From contig NZ_JAEPES010000004.1 of assembly GCF_016634425.1 (NCBI RefSeq), positions 472,925 through 536,924 of the forward strand: 64,000 bases of DNA, read 5' to 3'. A model generated the notes under the pieces. The model made no database searches. It was not told the DNA's origin and saw only the letters and a program-made list of their open reading frames with translations. This DNA is from Lacisediminihabitans changchengi (GTDB lineage: Bacteria; Actinomycetota; Actinomycetes; Actinomycetales; Microbacteriaceae). Of this stretch, positions 1-9,269 are shown in pieces (position 1 is the first letter of the stretch; each line of letters starts with the position of its first letter). Both the position numbers and the translations under genes were made by a program.

Positions 1-306
1 GTGCTGTTGGCGGATGCCGTGCCCGCCGATCGCTCGCAGGCCTACCCCTCCGATCTGTTCGGCATCATCAAGTTCGGAGAGCGGTCGGCGCAGCTCCCCC
101 CGAAACTCACCCTCACCCAGAACGAGTGCACCGGCGATTATGGTGCGCCGCAGGTGTCGTACCGGAAGGCGATCGACTCGACCGTGCCGGGCTGGCTGGT
201 CGGGCTGATCATCCAGTTGGCGCTCGCAGGGGCAGCGCTGGGCGGAGCCGGGCTGCGGCTGCGCACGCCCGCCGGTCGCCTCGCGAAGGGCAGCCGGATC
301 GCCTGA
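1..306 (+). CDS. C-terminal part of a membrane protein (5' end outside window)
   Basis: The window opens inside this gene and only the last 101 codons are visible, in frame from base 1 to the TGA at 304-306. The visible part is a polar stretch with one Cys (residue 43), then one strongly hydrophobic membrane segment (about residues 64-84), then a short basic tail ending in RIA. That topology suggests an outside domain anchored by a C-terminal helix with a cytoplasmic tail. No family motif is recognisable from this fragment, so no function is assigned. After the stop the same frame stays open into a second short hydrophobic ORF (see 325-414). Confidence 0.55.
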   Translation: MLLADAVPADRSQAYPSDLFGIIKFGERSAQLPPKLTLTQNECTGDYGAPQVSYRKAIDSTVPGWLVGLIIQLALAGAALGGAGLRLRTPAGRLAKGSRIA

Positions 307-324
307 CGAAGCAGGCTGACCGCA

Positions 325-414
325 GTGGCGGGCGAAACTTTCGTCGGCCTGGGGCTGCTCGTGGTAGGTGGTGGACTCGCCTATGCGTCCCTGCGACTTC
401 GCCGACGCAAGTGA
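325..414 (+). CDS. possible 29-residue single-span membrane peptide
   Basis: A GTG-started ORF of 29 codons encodes a hydrophobic stretch rich in Gly, Leu and Val followed by the basic tail RLRRRK, the pattern of a one-helix membrane peptide or of the tail of a longer membrane protein. A weak purine-rich site (GCAGG at 311-315) lies 9 bases upstream. It is in the same frame as the preceding gene, separated from it only by the TGA at 304-306. It could therefore be the lost C-terminus of that gene rather than an independent one. It is not homologous to anything I can name; treat as tentative. Confidence 0.25.
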   Translation: MAGETFVGLGLLVVGGGLAYASLRLRRRK

Positions 415-451
415 TCGGCTAGGGTGTTTATGGTCGGCTTCTGGCCGATTC

Positions 452-525
452 GCGAGTGTAGTTCAATGGTAGAACTCCAGCTTCCCAAGCTGGTAGCGCG
501 GGTTCGATTCCCGTCACTCGCTCCA
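452..525 (+). tRNA. tRNA-Gly (anticodon CCC), CCA encoded
   Basis: A full cloverleaf can be drawn. The acceptor arms GCGAGTG (452-458) and CACTCGC (515-521) pair perfectly. The D loop contains GGT at 468-470, and the anticodon stem CCAGC/GCTGG encloses the loop TTCCCAA with anticodon CCC. The T arm contains GGTTCGATTCC. The discriminator base is T522 and CCA is encoded at 523-525. CCC reads GGG glycine codons. A T-rich run (526-535) follows and may terminate transcription. Confidence 0.95.
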
Positions 526-560
526 CTTTCTTTTTCACTCTCGGCGATGTCACTGCCGGA

Positions 561-1406
561 TCATCCCCCGGCGTTGGACGTCTCGATTACATCGATGTCC
601 ACCCACCACCGCAAAGGCTCCTCGCGCTGGAGGATTGCGGCGGCTCCGTTGCTCACGGCCTTGGCGAGCGAATCGGCGAAGCCGAGTGCCGGCTCGATCG
701 CCACCACCGCCTGCGCTGCGTACGCAGCATGGTCGAACCACAGGCCGAGGTAACGAACGTCATTGGACCAGCGCATTCGTAGGCTGACCCCCTCCGGCCG
801 AACGAGCGTTGCGCTCGTCGCGATCATCGACGGGTCCACGTAGACCTTACGGAATCCGCCCGGCGCGACCGAGTCGAAAGACGCGAGAGCGGATGTCCAG
901 GGAAGGGGGGGCTGAGACTCGGCGAGGATATCGACCACTCGCGTGATTCCACCACCGAGTTGGACGTAGCTGCCCGCGGGTGCGACGAACTGCGGATGCG
1001 CCGCCCACAGGAAGGGAACGCGGTCCCCGGCAGCCCGGGCGACATACGACAGTCGAATCCCTCCGAATGGCGATTGCTCGACGGTTCGTTCGAGCGAATA
1101 CGGCCAGGATGTCCCGTTGACCGACGTCCTGTTCCCATCCTCCGACCAGGCGACGTCCCAGAGGTCGCCGTGGTCGGGGAGCTCTCTGCCCTGAACCGTG
1201 CATGCGTCGATCGTCGGCGCGCATTCGTCCCACCCTGCCATCTCCGCCTGGCCGAAGGACCGTCCCGGCCCCACGTTCGGTCGGGTCGTCTGTGACAACC
1301 ACTCCCGACCATGCTGATCGCGAAGGCTCACGAACTTTGCGCCGCGCGACGGCACCCATGTGATGGTGAGGCCGCCCTGTGCCGTAAAGCTTCGCCGAAG
1401 TGCCAT
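561..1406 (-). CDS. aldose-1-epimerase-like (galactose-mutarotase fold) protein
   Basis: A 281-residue soluble protein with the features of the aldose epimerase superfamily. AGWDECAPT (about 57-65) and PDHGDLWD (77-84) match the motif block of the COG2017-like branch, and the His of LWAAHPQF (H137) corresponds to the conserved second-half His. Enzymes of this fold interconvert the anomers of free hexoses or pentoses. No signal peptide is present, so it would act in the cytoplasm on sugars released by the nearby glycosidases. It is transcribed away from the ABC exporter at 1586. The substrate cannot be told from sequence, and members of this branch are often non-GalM. Confidence 0.75.
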   Translation of the reverse strand: MALRRSFTAQGGLTITWVPSRGAKFVSLRDQHGREWLSQTTRPNVGPGRSFGQAEMAGWDECAPTIDACTVQGRELPDHGDLWDVAWSEDGNRTSVNGTSWPYSLERTVEQSPFGGIRLSYVARAAGDRVPFLWAAHPQFVAPAGSYVQLGGGITRVVDILAESQPPLPWTSALASFDSVAPGGFRKVYVDPSMIATSATLVRPEGVSLRMRWSNDVRYLGLWFDHAAYAAQAVVAIEPALGFADSLAKAVSNGAAAILQREEPLRWWVDIDVIETSNAGG

Positions 1407-1585
1407 GATCGCGAGCGTATCGACGATCGCGAAGCCGATGCCCGCGGGCGTGAGGCACCGATCAATCGTCCATGTCTGGGAGTCGGTTGCACCATGTGCC
1501 CCGACTGGTTCGCCTCATAGGGTTACTACTTCGTTGACACTACAGACCGTCGGACTCTGCCCCTCATTTCAGCGGCACTTGATCA

Positions 1586-3403
1586 ATGACTAGGCACATG
1601 GGCACCTCTGACCGCCACTCCACGAAATCCCCATCTGACCCGAAGTGCGTCCCTACCTCAGGGATGGTGCTGCGCGCCCAGCGACCGATGTCATCCCTGA
1701 TCCGGATGCTCGGGACCTATCGGTGGAGCCTCGTTGTCGTTGCACTGATCTTTGTCGTGAAAGACAGCTCGCTGTGGCTGCTCCCCGTGATTACGAGCAA
1801 GGTCATCGACGCTGTCGTCGCGGGCGGACCGGTCTCCACGATCGCGGTACTCGGGCTGATCGGCGGGCTCCTGCTTGTGCAGGTCTATCCGCTTCACGTG
1901 CTCTTTACCCGCGTCTACATGGGCGTAGTTCGCAACCTTGCGGCCGGGCTCCGCAACGCGCTCACCGCGAGGCTTCAATCTCTCTCTATCGGCTACCACG
2001 GCCGCACGAGTGCGTCTGTCATCCAGAGCAAGGTCGTCCGCGATGTCGAGAACATCGAGCTGATGTTCTCGCAGATCGGAAATCCGCTCGGATCGGCGAT
2101 CGTCGTCTTCACCGGGGCCGTGGTCACCACCGCCATCACCGTCCCGCAGTTCCTGCCGGTGTTCGCTCTGGCGATTCCCTGCGGAATCGCGGTCTGGTGG
2201 ATCCTCCGTCGACGCTCTCAGCTCCGAAATGAGGTCTTCCGTCGGCAGATGGAGCACTTCTCTCGTCGCGTCGGCGAAATGGCGACTCTCATGCCGATCA
2301 CCCGGGCTCACGGTTTGGAGGATGTGGCGATCGATCGCGTCGCTCTCAGCGCGGAGGGAGTTCGTCGTGACGGACTCAGTCTCGACATGGTGAACGGTCA
2401 TTTCGGCGCGCTGAGTTGGGTGGTCATGCAGCTCCTGGCGCTCGGTTGCCTCATTGGCGCCGGCGTCCTCTCCGTGCTCCACTGGGTGCCGATCACGGTC
2501 GGCCAGGTCGTGCTTCTCAGCACCTACTTCACTACTCTCACGGGCACGGTGCTGACCGTCCTGAGCTTCATGCCCGTCGTCTCCCGTGGACGCGAGTCCG
2601 TCAAATCGCTCGCCGAGGTTCTCGAAGAGCCCGACCTGGAACAGAACGCGGGCAAGCGTGAGGTGGATGACGTGCTCGGGTCATTCGAGCTGCACGATGT
2701 TGTCGTGAATTATGGCGACAACTCCCCCAACGCCCTGGATGGGGTGACGCTCTCTGTGCAGCCCGGAGAGACAGTGGCCTTCGTCGGTTCATCCGGCTCC
2801 GGCAAGTCGACTCTGATCAACATGCTGCTCGGCTTTGTTCGACCCACGAGCGGGCGAGTGCTGCTTGATGGTCAGGACATGCAGGATCTGGACCTTCGCA
2901 CCGCTCGGCGGCGAGTCTCTGTCGTACCCCAGGAGTCGGTCTTGTTCGAGGGCTCCATCCGTGAAAACGTCGCCTACGGGCTCAGCCATGTCGGCGACGA
3001 TGACATACGAGATGCCCTCCGAGAAGCCAACGCATGGGAACTGGTGACGAGTCTTCCCGATGGCTGGGACACGGTCGTGGGCGAGCGTGGGGCTCGCCTC
3101 TCCGGTGGCCAGCGTCAACGAATTTCCATTGCCAGAGCGATAATTCGGGACCCTCGCGTGCTGGTGCTCGATGAGGCCACTAGCGCCCTGGATGCCCAGT
3201 CGGAACAGGCGGTGCAGGAGGCCCTGGAGAGGTTGATGCGAGGACGGACAACCCTGGTCGTCGCGCACCGCCTGTCCACGGTCATGCACGCCGACAGGAT
3301 CGTGGTGCTTGAACGTGGCCGCATCGTCGAAGTCGGAACTCATGAACAACTCGTCCAGGCGGGTGGCCGATACGCCAAGCTGTGGGACCTGCAGTTTCGC
3401 TGA
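1586..3403 (+). CDS. ABC transporter, fused permease-ATPase (half exporter)
   Basis: A 605-residue type IV half transporter: an N-terminal six-helix membrane domain (about 48-330) followed by an ATPase domain. The ATPase has Walker A GSSGSGKST, Q-loop VPQESVLFEGS, signature LSGGQRQR, Walker B VLVLDEATSALD and the H-loop in VVAHRLST. Such proteins dimerise and export lipids, drugs or peptides; the cargo is not deducible. The true start may be an internal Met (1601 or 1688), because the first 35 residues are polar and unremarkable. The gene is flanked by sugar genes on the opposite strand. It is an exporter and cannot be the missing ATPase of the importer at 5725-8927. Confidence 0.88.
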   Translation: MTRHMGTSDRHSTKSPSDPKCVPTSGMVLRAQRPMSSLIRMLGTYRWSLVVVALIFVVKDSSLWLLPVITSKVIDAVVAGGPVSTIAVLGLIGGLLLVQVYPLHVLFTRVYMGVVRNLAAGLRNALTARLQSLSIGYHGRTSASVIQSKVVRDVENIELMFSQIGNPLGSAIVVFTGAVVTTAITVPQFLPVFALAIPCGIAVWWILRRRSQLRNEVFRRQMEHFSRRVGEMATLMPITRAHGLEDVAIDRVALSAEGVRRDGLSLDMVNGHFGALSWVVMQLLALGCLIGAGVLSVLHWVPITVGQVVLLSTYFTTLTGTVLTVLSFMPVVSRGRESVKSLAEVLEEPDLEQNAGKREVDDVLGSFELHDVVVNYGDNSPNALDGVTLSVQPGETVAFVGSSGSGKSTLINMLLGFVRPTSGRVLLDGQDMQDLDLRTARRRVSVVPQESVLFEGSIRENVAYGLSHVGDDDIRDALREANAWELVTSLPDGWDTVVGERGARLSGGQRQRISIARAIIRDPRVLVLDEATSALDAQSEQAVQEALERLMRGRTTLVVAHRLSTVMHADRIVVLERGRIVEVGTHEQLVQAGGRYAKLWDLQFR

Positions 3404-3421
3404 CCTAGTCGGACAAGCCGC

Positions 3422-5668
3422 CTACCAGCTGGTAGGCGACCAGCGCACCGACGTGACCTGCTCGACTGTTCTGATCGCGCACAGGCTGCCGGCAGCGTCA
3501 ACCCGGGCGCGTGCTCCCGGATCCAGGTCGATGACGCTCTGGCTCGCGATCGGGGAGATGTGCAGCGTCAGCTCGCGATCCGCCGGGATGTGGGAGATGT
3601 CTACGCGCCACACCAGCCCGTCCCAGAACTTGTCGGCAAACAGTTCACCGTCGGCTCGAAGCTGTGCCACGTCACCGTCGAAATCGATCACGATTTCGAC
3701 GCGATCGCCATCATTCAGCGCGCTCGTTAAGGGCCTCGCAATGCGCCACACCCCTGCCACCGCATCGAACTGCTCATCGGTCGGGGCAGAGGATCGACCC
3801 GCGAATTCGCCGTAGCGACTCGGCGCATCTCCGGCGCCCGCGACCTGCTGGAACGGCAGGCTGGTCGTTTGCGGGAGCGAATCAGTGGCCACTTCTACCG
3901 CAACCCAGTTCCCATCCACCCAGCGCCTCACATCCGGCGTGGAGGAGGCGCGAACGACCAGCGACCCCTCCTCAAACCACACGGCCTCCGCCGAGTCGAT
4001 CAGCTCGGACGGGAAGTACCAGAGGCGCTCAGCCTGCGCGTCGTCGATCACCAGGATGCGCAGAGAATCGGAGACGACGAAGGTCTCACCGACCACGAGG
4101 TCCCGAGGAGAAGCCTCGAGACCCGCGAACATGATTCTGGGCTCGACGCCATCGTGCGCATGGAGCACCAGAGTCGGGATGGGCCCATCGATCAGTCCAG
4201 CCAGACTCGCCGTAGCCCAATCGATGGTTACACCGGCGATGTCCAATCCGAGAGGCCACCGCGCGATCAGACCGCTCGGGATGTCGATGGGACGATCGGG
4301 GATGACGCGCGCACCGTCCGCCGTCGCGATGGTCAGCTGCACGCCTTCCGCGGCCGCGAGCGGTTCATACGGCTGGTGCGTGTTGATGAAGACGACGCCC
4401 TGGGTGCCATCGCTGCGAACGGCCCACCGAAGCGTGCGGAGGTCGTGCACCGACACCGGCGCACCGTCGGGCAGAGAGCTGTACATATCGGCAAGCCGCT
4501 CGCCGAACGCGGCCAAGAAAGCATTGTGTTCTCTGAACAACGCGAGTCCTGAGCCCGGTCGTCCGGTGCTTCCGACCGCCGCCTGAAAGTCGTAGTCGAA
4601 GCGCGGCAAGTCGTTCGGGTACCCGGTCGAGTGCGATTCCTGAACGTGGTCTACAGGATTCGTGCCTCCCGCATACATGTAGAAGCCTTGCCAGAGGGAG
4701 CCGTTTCCGATCTTGGTGTTGGCGACGGCGGCGATGTCGCGGCCTCGAGCCAACGGGCGCCGGTGATACGCCGTGGCCATCCCGCCTCCCAGTTCGCATG
4801 TTGCTGGGGGAAACTCCGGGTCGACAGGTCGCACGAGAATCTCGACGCCCTCTTCCCGCTGGTCGCCGCCCACGCCCGGGTCGTCCCAGACATGCGTGAA
4901 CGTGAAGTGGTCGCGGAAGCTGTCGTCCCAGACGGAACCCTGGTCAGCCCAGAACCCATCGGCGTAGCCGCTGTACAGCGGAAACACTTCGTGTTCGGGA
5001 AGAATCGCTCCGCCCCAGCCTGTGGCCGTCCAGAGCGGGGCGGAGAAGCCGACCTTGCGGGCCAACTTTTTGAGCGTCGCGATGTGTTCGGGCTGGTCGT
5101 AGAGCTCGTTTTCGAGCTGGATGCCGACAATGCGCCCATCCGGACCGCAGAAGCTCCGCACCTGCTCCGCGACACTGGCATACCACCCCTCTGCCAGTCG
5201 GAGATAGTCAGGATCGTTGGTTCGAGAGTGCGGCGCGGCCTCGAGCACCCAGTCAGGGAATCCGCCATTGCGGACTTCACCGTGACACCACGGGCCGATT
5301 CGAAGAATCACGTCGAGCCCGACTCGCTCTGCCGCACCCAGGAACGCCGCGACATCCAGATTGTCCTCGAAGCTGATCTGGCCCCGCTCTGGCTCGTGAT
5401 GAATCCAGAACATGTACGTCGACACCATGGTGATGCCCGACGCCACGAGCAGTCGCAGCTCTTCCTCCCAGCGCTCGCGCTGAACGCGGCTGAAATGAAG
5501 CTCTCCGGCTACGGGGATGGCGGGACGCCCGTTGATCTCCATCCAGCGACTCGTCAGTCGTACACGAGAGTGACGGTCGACGTCGTTGCTCATTGCCGGC
5601 TGAGTGAGCGGCGGCCGATCGTCGCGCAACTGCACGCGGTACGAGGGATTCGGGTCGATTGACGTCAT
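3422..5668 (-). CDS. glycoside hydrolase family 35 beta-galactosidase
   Basis: A 748-residue enzyme with a GH35 TIM barrel near the N-terminus. GELHFSRVQRERWEEEL (55-71) and IGPWCHGEVRNGGFPDW (124-140) are family signatures. LENEL (185-189) carries the expected acid/base E188, and CELGGG (291-296) supplies the likely nucleophile E292. The C-terminal half is beta-rich. It hydrolyses terminal beta-galactosides from oligosaccharides. No signal peptide is seen, so imported oligosaccharides are the probable substrate. An AGGA site lies just before the ATG, and the gene follows the sugar permease genes by about 55 bases, suggesting one operon (binding protein, permease, permease, GH35). Confidence 0.9.
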   Translation of the reverse strand: MTSIDPNPSYRVQLRDDRPPLTQPAMSNDVDRHSRVRLTSRWMEINGRPAIPVAGELHFSRVQRERWEEELRLLVASGITMVSTYMFWIHHEPERGQISFEDNLDVAAFLGAAERVGLDVILRIGPWCHGEVRNGGFPDWVLEAAPHSRTNDPDYLRLAEGWYASVAEQVRSFCGPDGRIVGIQLENELYDQPEHIATLKKLARKVGFSAPLWTATGWGGAILPEHEVFPLYSGYADGFWADQGSVWDDSFRDHFTFTHVWDDPGVGGDQREEGVEILVRPVDPEFPPATCELGGGMATAYHRRPLARGRDIAAVANTKIGNGSLWQGFYMYAGGTNPVDHVQESHSTGYPNDLPRFDYDFQAAVGSTGRPGSGLALFREHNAFLAAFGERLADMYSSLPDGAPVSVHDLRTLRWAVRSDGTQGVVFINTHQPYEPLAAAEGVQLTIATADGARVIPDRPIDIPSGLIARWPLGLDIAGVTIDWATASLAGLIDGPIPTLVLHAHDGVEPRIMFAGLEASPRDLVVGETFVVSDSLRILVIDDAQAERLWYFPSELIDSAEAVWFEEGSLVVRASSTPDVRRWVDGNWVAVEVATDSLPQTTSLPFQQVAGAGDAPSRYGEFAGRSSAPTDEQFDAVAGVWRIARPLTSALNDGDRVEIVIDFDGDVAQLRADGELFADKFWDGLVWRVDISHIPADRELTLHISPIASQSVIDLDPGARARVDAAGSLCAIRTVEQVTSVRWSPTSW

Positions 5669-5724
5669 GGCTGTCCTAGGTAGCTAAGGGAAAAATGGTT
5701 GAGGGGCCTGAAAACTTGCGCGTG

Positions 5725-6642
5725 CTAGCCCTTGACGGATGACCCGACGGCCGAGCCCATGAAGTACCGCTGCGTAAAGAGGAAGATCACAATGATCGGC
5801 GCGATGTACATCACGGCTGCTGCCGCCTGGAGCGTGAGGATTCCGGAGCCGTGTGCGTCGAGATAGCCGGCCGCGGTCGCAACCGAGAGCGTGGTGTTGT
5901 CGTAGTTCAGAAGAAGCGAGGGGGCTAGGTAGTCTCCCCAGGTCCACGTGAACGACAGCAGCATCGACGTCAGAATCGCCGGCCGGGCGAGGGGGAGAAA
6001 AACCTGCACGAAGGTTCGAATCCAGCCGGCTCCGTCGATAATCGCCGCGTCTTCCAGCTCCAGCGGAATGGTGCTGAAGAACTGACGGAACAGGAAGATG
6101 AGGTAAGGGGTGCCGGCAAGTCCCCAGAGAACCCATGGCCAGTAGGTACCCACCAGCCCGATGCGCGAAAACAGAACGTACGTGGGTATCAGCGTGGCGA
6201 TCGCCGGAATCATCATCGTGGCGATGACGACGTTGAACAGGGCGCGCTGACCCGGTGCACGCATGCGCGCAAAGGCGAATCCGACGAATGCACTGCTCGC
6301 GGTCGACAGCACACTCGTGATGAGCGACAGGAGGAGGGAGTTGCGAGCAAAGCCGAGGAAGTCGATGCGGGTCAGAGCATCGACGAAGTTGGACCACGCC
6401 GGCTTGGCCAGATTGAGCAACGACAACGCCCCGTCGGAAATCTGGGCTGGCGTTGCCAGGGCAACGAGGATGATCCAGATGAACGGAATACCGAACAGGG
6501 CGATCGCGAGGATCACGAAGATGTACACCCACGCGGACGCCTTCTGGCTCTGCTGAGTCACTTCACGTCGGCCTGCGCTCCGTGGGCGCCGAGCAGCGAT
6601 TGCCGGCATCGGGGCGGTGGGATTTTCCACGAGTTGAGTCAT
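5725..6642 (-). CDS. carbohydrate ABC transporter permease (MalG type)
   Basis: A 305-residue inner-membrane protein with six predicted helices and the cytoplasmic EAA loop seen as IIDGAGWIRTFVQVFLPLARP-like sequence, which docks the ATPase. It forms the translocation pore of a CUT1-type sugar importer with the permease encoded at 6661-7626. The ATG follows the stop of that gene by 18 bases, with AGGA as ribosome binding site. The N-terminal 25 residues are basic and disordered-looking. No ATPase gene occurs in the locus, as is usual where a shared MsiK/MsmX-type ATPase serves several importers; that is inference. Confidence 0.92.
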   Translation of the reverse strand: MTQLVENPTAPMPAIAARRPRSAGRREVTQQSQKASAWVYIFVILAIALFGIPFIWIILVALATPAQISDGALSLLNLAKPAWSNFVDALTRIDFLGFARNSLLLSLITSVLSTASSAFVGFAFARMRAPGQRALFNVVIATMMIPAIATLIPTYVLFSRIGLVGTYWPWVLWGLAGTPYLIFLFRQFFSTIPLELEDAAIIDGAGWIRTFVQVFLPLARPAILTSMLLSFTWTWGDYLAPSLLLNYDNTTLSVATAAGYLDAHGSGILTLQAAAAVMYIAPIIVIFLFTQRYFMGSAVGSSVKG

Positions 6643-6660
6643 TGTGATCCTCGGCGATCG

Positions 6661-7626
6661 CTACTGGTTGTTGTCGACTTGGTAGAACACGAATCGGCGG
6701 CTTAGGCGCTGGAGAATCAGCGTGATGGCGAGAATCACGATGAAGAAGATCCAGAGCATGGCCGACCCGAAACCAAACCGGTGGTTGAAGAAGAATTCGT
6801 TGTAGACCTGGACCATGTAGAGCGTCGAGCTCTGAGGGACCAGCGCCGAAGACGAGACTCGGTTTGTCTCGGCGAGAAGCAGAGGCTGCACCAGCATCTG
6901 GAGCGACGCGATGATGCCCGTAATCACCTGAAAGTACAGAACCGGCGAAATCAACGGGATCGTGACATTCCTGATGATGCGCAGGGTTCCCGCACCGTCG
7001 AGCCGAGCCGCCTCTTCGAGCTCAACCGGCACGTCTTGCAGCGCGGCAAGGGATATGACCATGCCGCCACCAAGGCCCCAGAGGGTCATCACGATGAGCG
7101 CGTAAAAGGCGTATGGATCGGACAGCCATGTGGTCGGACCGATTCCGAAGAAGCTCAAGATGCCGTTGAGAAGGCCGGCATCCCGGTTGAAGATGAGCCT
7201 CCACATGATGGCGGTAGCGACGACCGGAACGACGGACGGCACAAAGAAGATGGCCCGGACGACGCCTCTCGCCCGGATCCGTCGGTTGACCAGGATCGCG
7301 AGGAAGAGACCTCCGGCCACGCTCAGAGGCACGACGATCGCGGTATAGCCGAGGGTGCGGAGCAAGCTCAGCCACACCTGAGGGCTCGAGGTGAAGATCT
7401 CGATGTAGTTGCGTGCACCAACGAATCGCCAGAGGCTCGAGGCCCCGTCGTAGTTGGTGAAGCTGACGATGAGCGCGTACAGCACCGGCGCCAACGTGAG
7501 CAACACAAATCCGAGGATCCATGGCGACACGAAGGCGTAGAAGGTGCGGGTCGGGTAGCGGCGCCAGCCACGGCTGCGGGGCTTTGTCCCCGCAGCCGTA
7601 GCCAACGTCAATGTGGAGCTCGTCAC
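6661..7626 (-). CDS. carbohydrate ABC transporter permease (MalF type)
   Basis: A 321-residue permease with six predicted helices. The EAA-loop motif EEAARLDGAGTLRIIRNVTI marks the ATPase contact. I chose the GTG at 7626 because it overlaps the stop of the binding-protein gene as GTGA, the usual sign of translational coupling. The frame extends further upstream, but that part would lie inside the binding-protein gene and gives unconvincing sequence. It pairs with the MalG-type permease downstream to import an oligosaccharide delivered by the lipoprotein encoded at 7623-8927. Confidence 0.92.
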   Translation of the reverse strand: MTSSTLTLATAAGTKPRSRGWRRYPTRTFYAFVSPWILGFVLLTLAPVLYALIVSFTNYDGASSLWRFVGARNYIEIFTSSPQVWLSLLRTLGYTAIVVPLSVAGGLFLAILVNRRIRARGVVRAIFFVPSVVPVVATAIMWRLIFNRDAGLLNGILSFFGIGPTTWLSDPYAFYALIVMTLWGLGGGMVISLAALQDVPVELEEAARLDGAGTLRIIRNVTIPLISPVLYFQVITGIIASLQMLVQPLLLAETNRVSSSALVPQSSTLYMVQVYNEFFFNHRFGFGSAMLWIFFIVILAITLILQRLSRRFVFYQVDNNQ

Positions 7627-8927
7627 CCGAGCTGATCCTTGCCCTGAACGAGAAGCGTATTCATCTGGGTCTGGAGCGACGATGCGACCTGCTTCGCCGT
7701 CTCGCCACCCTTGATGGCGTTCTGCAACTCCTTGTCGAGCAGGCCGTTCCACTGTGAGAACGAGATGTACGGCGAGTCCTGAAGCGGAACGACGTACTTC
7801 ACTTCGGTCTTCGCGAGCTCGACCGCCTGCTTCTGGTACGACTCCTTGTCAGGGATGAGCTTCCAGAGGGACTTCAAAGCGGGCAGTCCCCATCCACTCG
7901 ATGCGCGGTCGACCGCCGGCTTGCCTGCCATGAAGTACTCCATGACCTTCCACGCTGCGTCCTTGTTCTTCGACGCCTCCGGGATCCATCCACCGACACC
8001 ACCGAGCACCGGGCTGATCCGCTTTCCGTAGGTGGGCGCCGGGACCAGCTGGGCCGTCTTTGCAACCGTCGCGCCATCCGCGGTAGCCAGGTTGCCACCG
8101 AACCAGAATCCGTCCATAGTCGAGGCCATTTTTCCGTTCATGAACGACGGAGCGTCCTGCCCGTCGGCAAGCGGGTTCAGCGTCGTCGGACCCACACCCG
8201 CTTTGCCATAGTCGATGAGCCACTGAATCGCACGAAGCCCTTCAGGCGTGTCGATCTGCGCCTTGGTCAAAGCAGTGTTGAAGATGTGGCCACCTTGCTG
8301 CTCGACCATGGTCTGGAATTCGCCACCGATGCCCCATTGCCACTCGATACCGAGAGGCAACTCGATCCCCTTGGCTTTGAGCTGCTTTGCCGTGTCGAGC
8401 ACGGCATCCCAGCTGGCCGGGGTGCTCGTGCTGAGCGGCGCAACGCCGGCCTTGTCGAAATTGGCCGTGTTCTGCCAGATCGTCGCGTCCGGGCTGTAGT
8501 CCTTGATAATCCCGTAGATCTTGCCGGTACCGCGGGTCTTCCCGTTCCAGCGCCACAGGTTGTTGACCGACTCCAGGTCGGCCGTCTTCAGCACCTTGCT
8601 CTTGGCCAGGTAGCCGTCCAACGGCGCTGCAAGCCCGCGGGCGAAGAGGTTGGCGCTGGGTGAGCCGCGGACGAGGTCCGGCGGGTTTCCCGCGGTCTCC
8701 ATCGCGTTCAACCGGTTCTCGTCGTACTCGATGAACTTGATCTTGATTTTCGGGTTCTTCTGCTCGAAGTCCTTGATGTATGCGGGCGTGAATTCGTTGC
8801 TTGCCCACATAACCGTGACCGTCGAAGACGCGTTGCTCGGCGTCGAAGCCGCACAACCCGTCAGCGCGGCGGCCACCGCAATGGTGAGAGCACCAGCCGC
8901 AAGACCCATGCGTTTTCTGATGGACAT
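7623..8927 (-). CDS. extracellular sugar-binding lipoprotein of an ABC importer
   Basis: A 434-residue solute-binding protein. The N-terminus has a basic n-region, a hydrophobic core and the lipobox LTGC (lipidated Cys at about 25), so it is anchored on the outer face of the membrane. The remainder has the cluster B (MalE-like) pattern, with VMWASNEFTPAY and GGVGGWIPEAS near strand edges typical of CUT1 binding proteins. It is the first gene of the transport operon, preceded by a strong AAAGAGGA site. The locus context suggests arabinose- or galactose-containing oligosaccharides as ligand, which is inference only. Confidence 0.92.
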   Translation of the reverse strand: MSIRKRMGLAAGALTIAVAAALTGCAASTPSNASSTVTVMWASNEFTPAYIKDFEQKNPKIKIKFIEYDENRLNAMETAGNPPDLVRGSPSANLFARGLAAPLDGYLAKSKVLKTADLESVNNLWRWNGKTRGTGKIYGIIKDYSPDATIWQNTANFDKAGVAPLSTSTPASWDAVLDTAKQLKAKGIELPLGIEWQWGIGGEFQTMVEQQGGHIFNTALTKAQIDTPEGLRAIQWLIDYGKAGVGPTTLNPLADGQDAPSFMNGKMASTMDGFWFGGNLATADGATVAKTAQLVPAPTYGKRISPVLGGVGGWIPEASKNKDAAWKVMEYFMAGKPAVDRASSGWGLPALKSLWKLIPDKESYQKQAVELAKTEVKYVVPLQDSPYISFSQWNGLLDKELQNAIKGGETAKQVASSLQTQMNTLLVQGKDQLG

Positions 8928-9269
8928 CTATGTCCTCTTTCCTCTATTGGCTACGTTATTGCTAGGTATCTGCGCGCTGCACTGCGCAAGGACAAACCGC
9001 CGACATACCGGTTACCAGACGATACGGGCTGCGCCTTTGCGCAGTTGCAAGCCGGTTACGAGCGAGGCGAGATTGCCCGCGTGCGCAAGGCGGCGCGACG
9101 CGATTCCACGGTCGATCCGACCGCCGCACACACTCTGCTCCACCTCGAACACATGATGACCATACGGGCATGAATTGTGCCACAGGCAGAACGATCCTGC
9201 GCCCTGGCATGGACGATTTCACGGTGGCGTGCGTCATTCTCGCCCCATGGAGCATTTCGGACGTGTCAA
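8928..9269 (-). promoter_or_regulatory. gene-free region upstream of the sugar importer operon
   Basis: There are 342 bases with no convincing gene. The part nearest the binding-protein gene should hold its promoter. TAGCAAT on the minus strand (around 8958-8964) is a possible -10. The hexamer core TGCGCAA occurs three times (about 8983-8990 and 9082-9089 on plus, and inverted at 9034-9040), spaced as possible operator half sites. The 15-mer at 8990-9004 recurs before the AraC-type gene. The part near 9270 would carry the end of the DUF5107 transcript, but no clear hairpin terminator is visible. Confidence 0.4.
8990..9004 (+). promoter_or_regulatory. candidate operator, copy 1 (GGACAAACCGCYGAC)
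   Basis: GGACAAACCGCCGAC lies about 65 bases upstream of the importer operon start. It matches 14 of 15 positions with a box at 12374-12388 in front of the AraC-type regulator. A shared box in the only two large intergenic gaps of the locus fits a common binding site, most simply for the regulator itself. Chance similarity is not excluded. Confidence 0.4.

Noticed and set aside
6855..6875. third copy of the AraC-type box in the MalF-type permease gene
   Set aside because: Only the ACAAACCG core is shared, and it lies inside a coding sequence in the middle of an operon.
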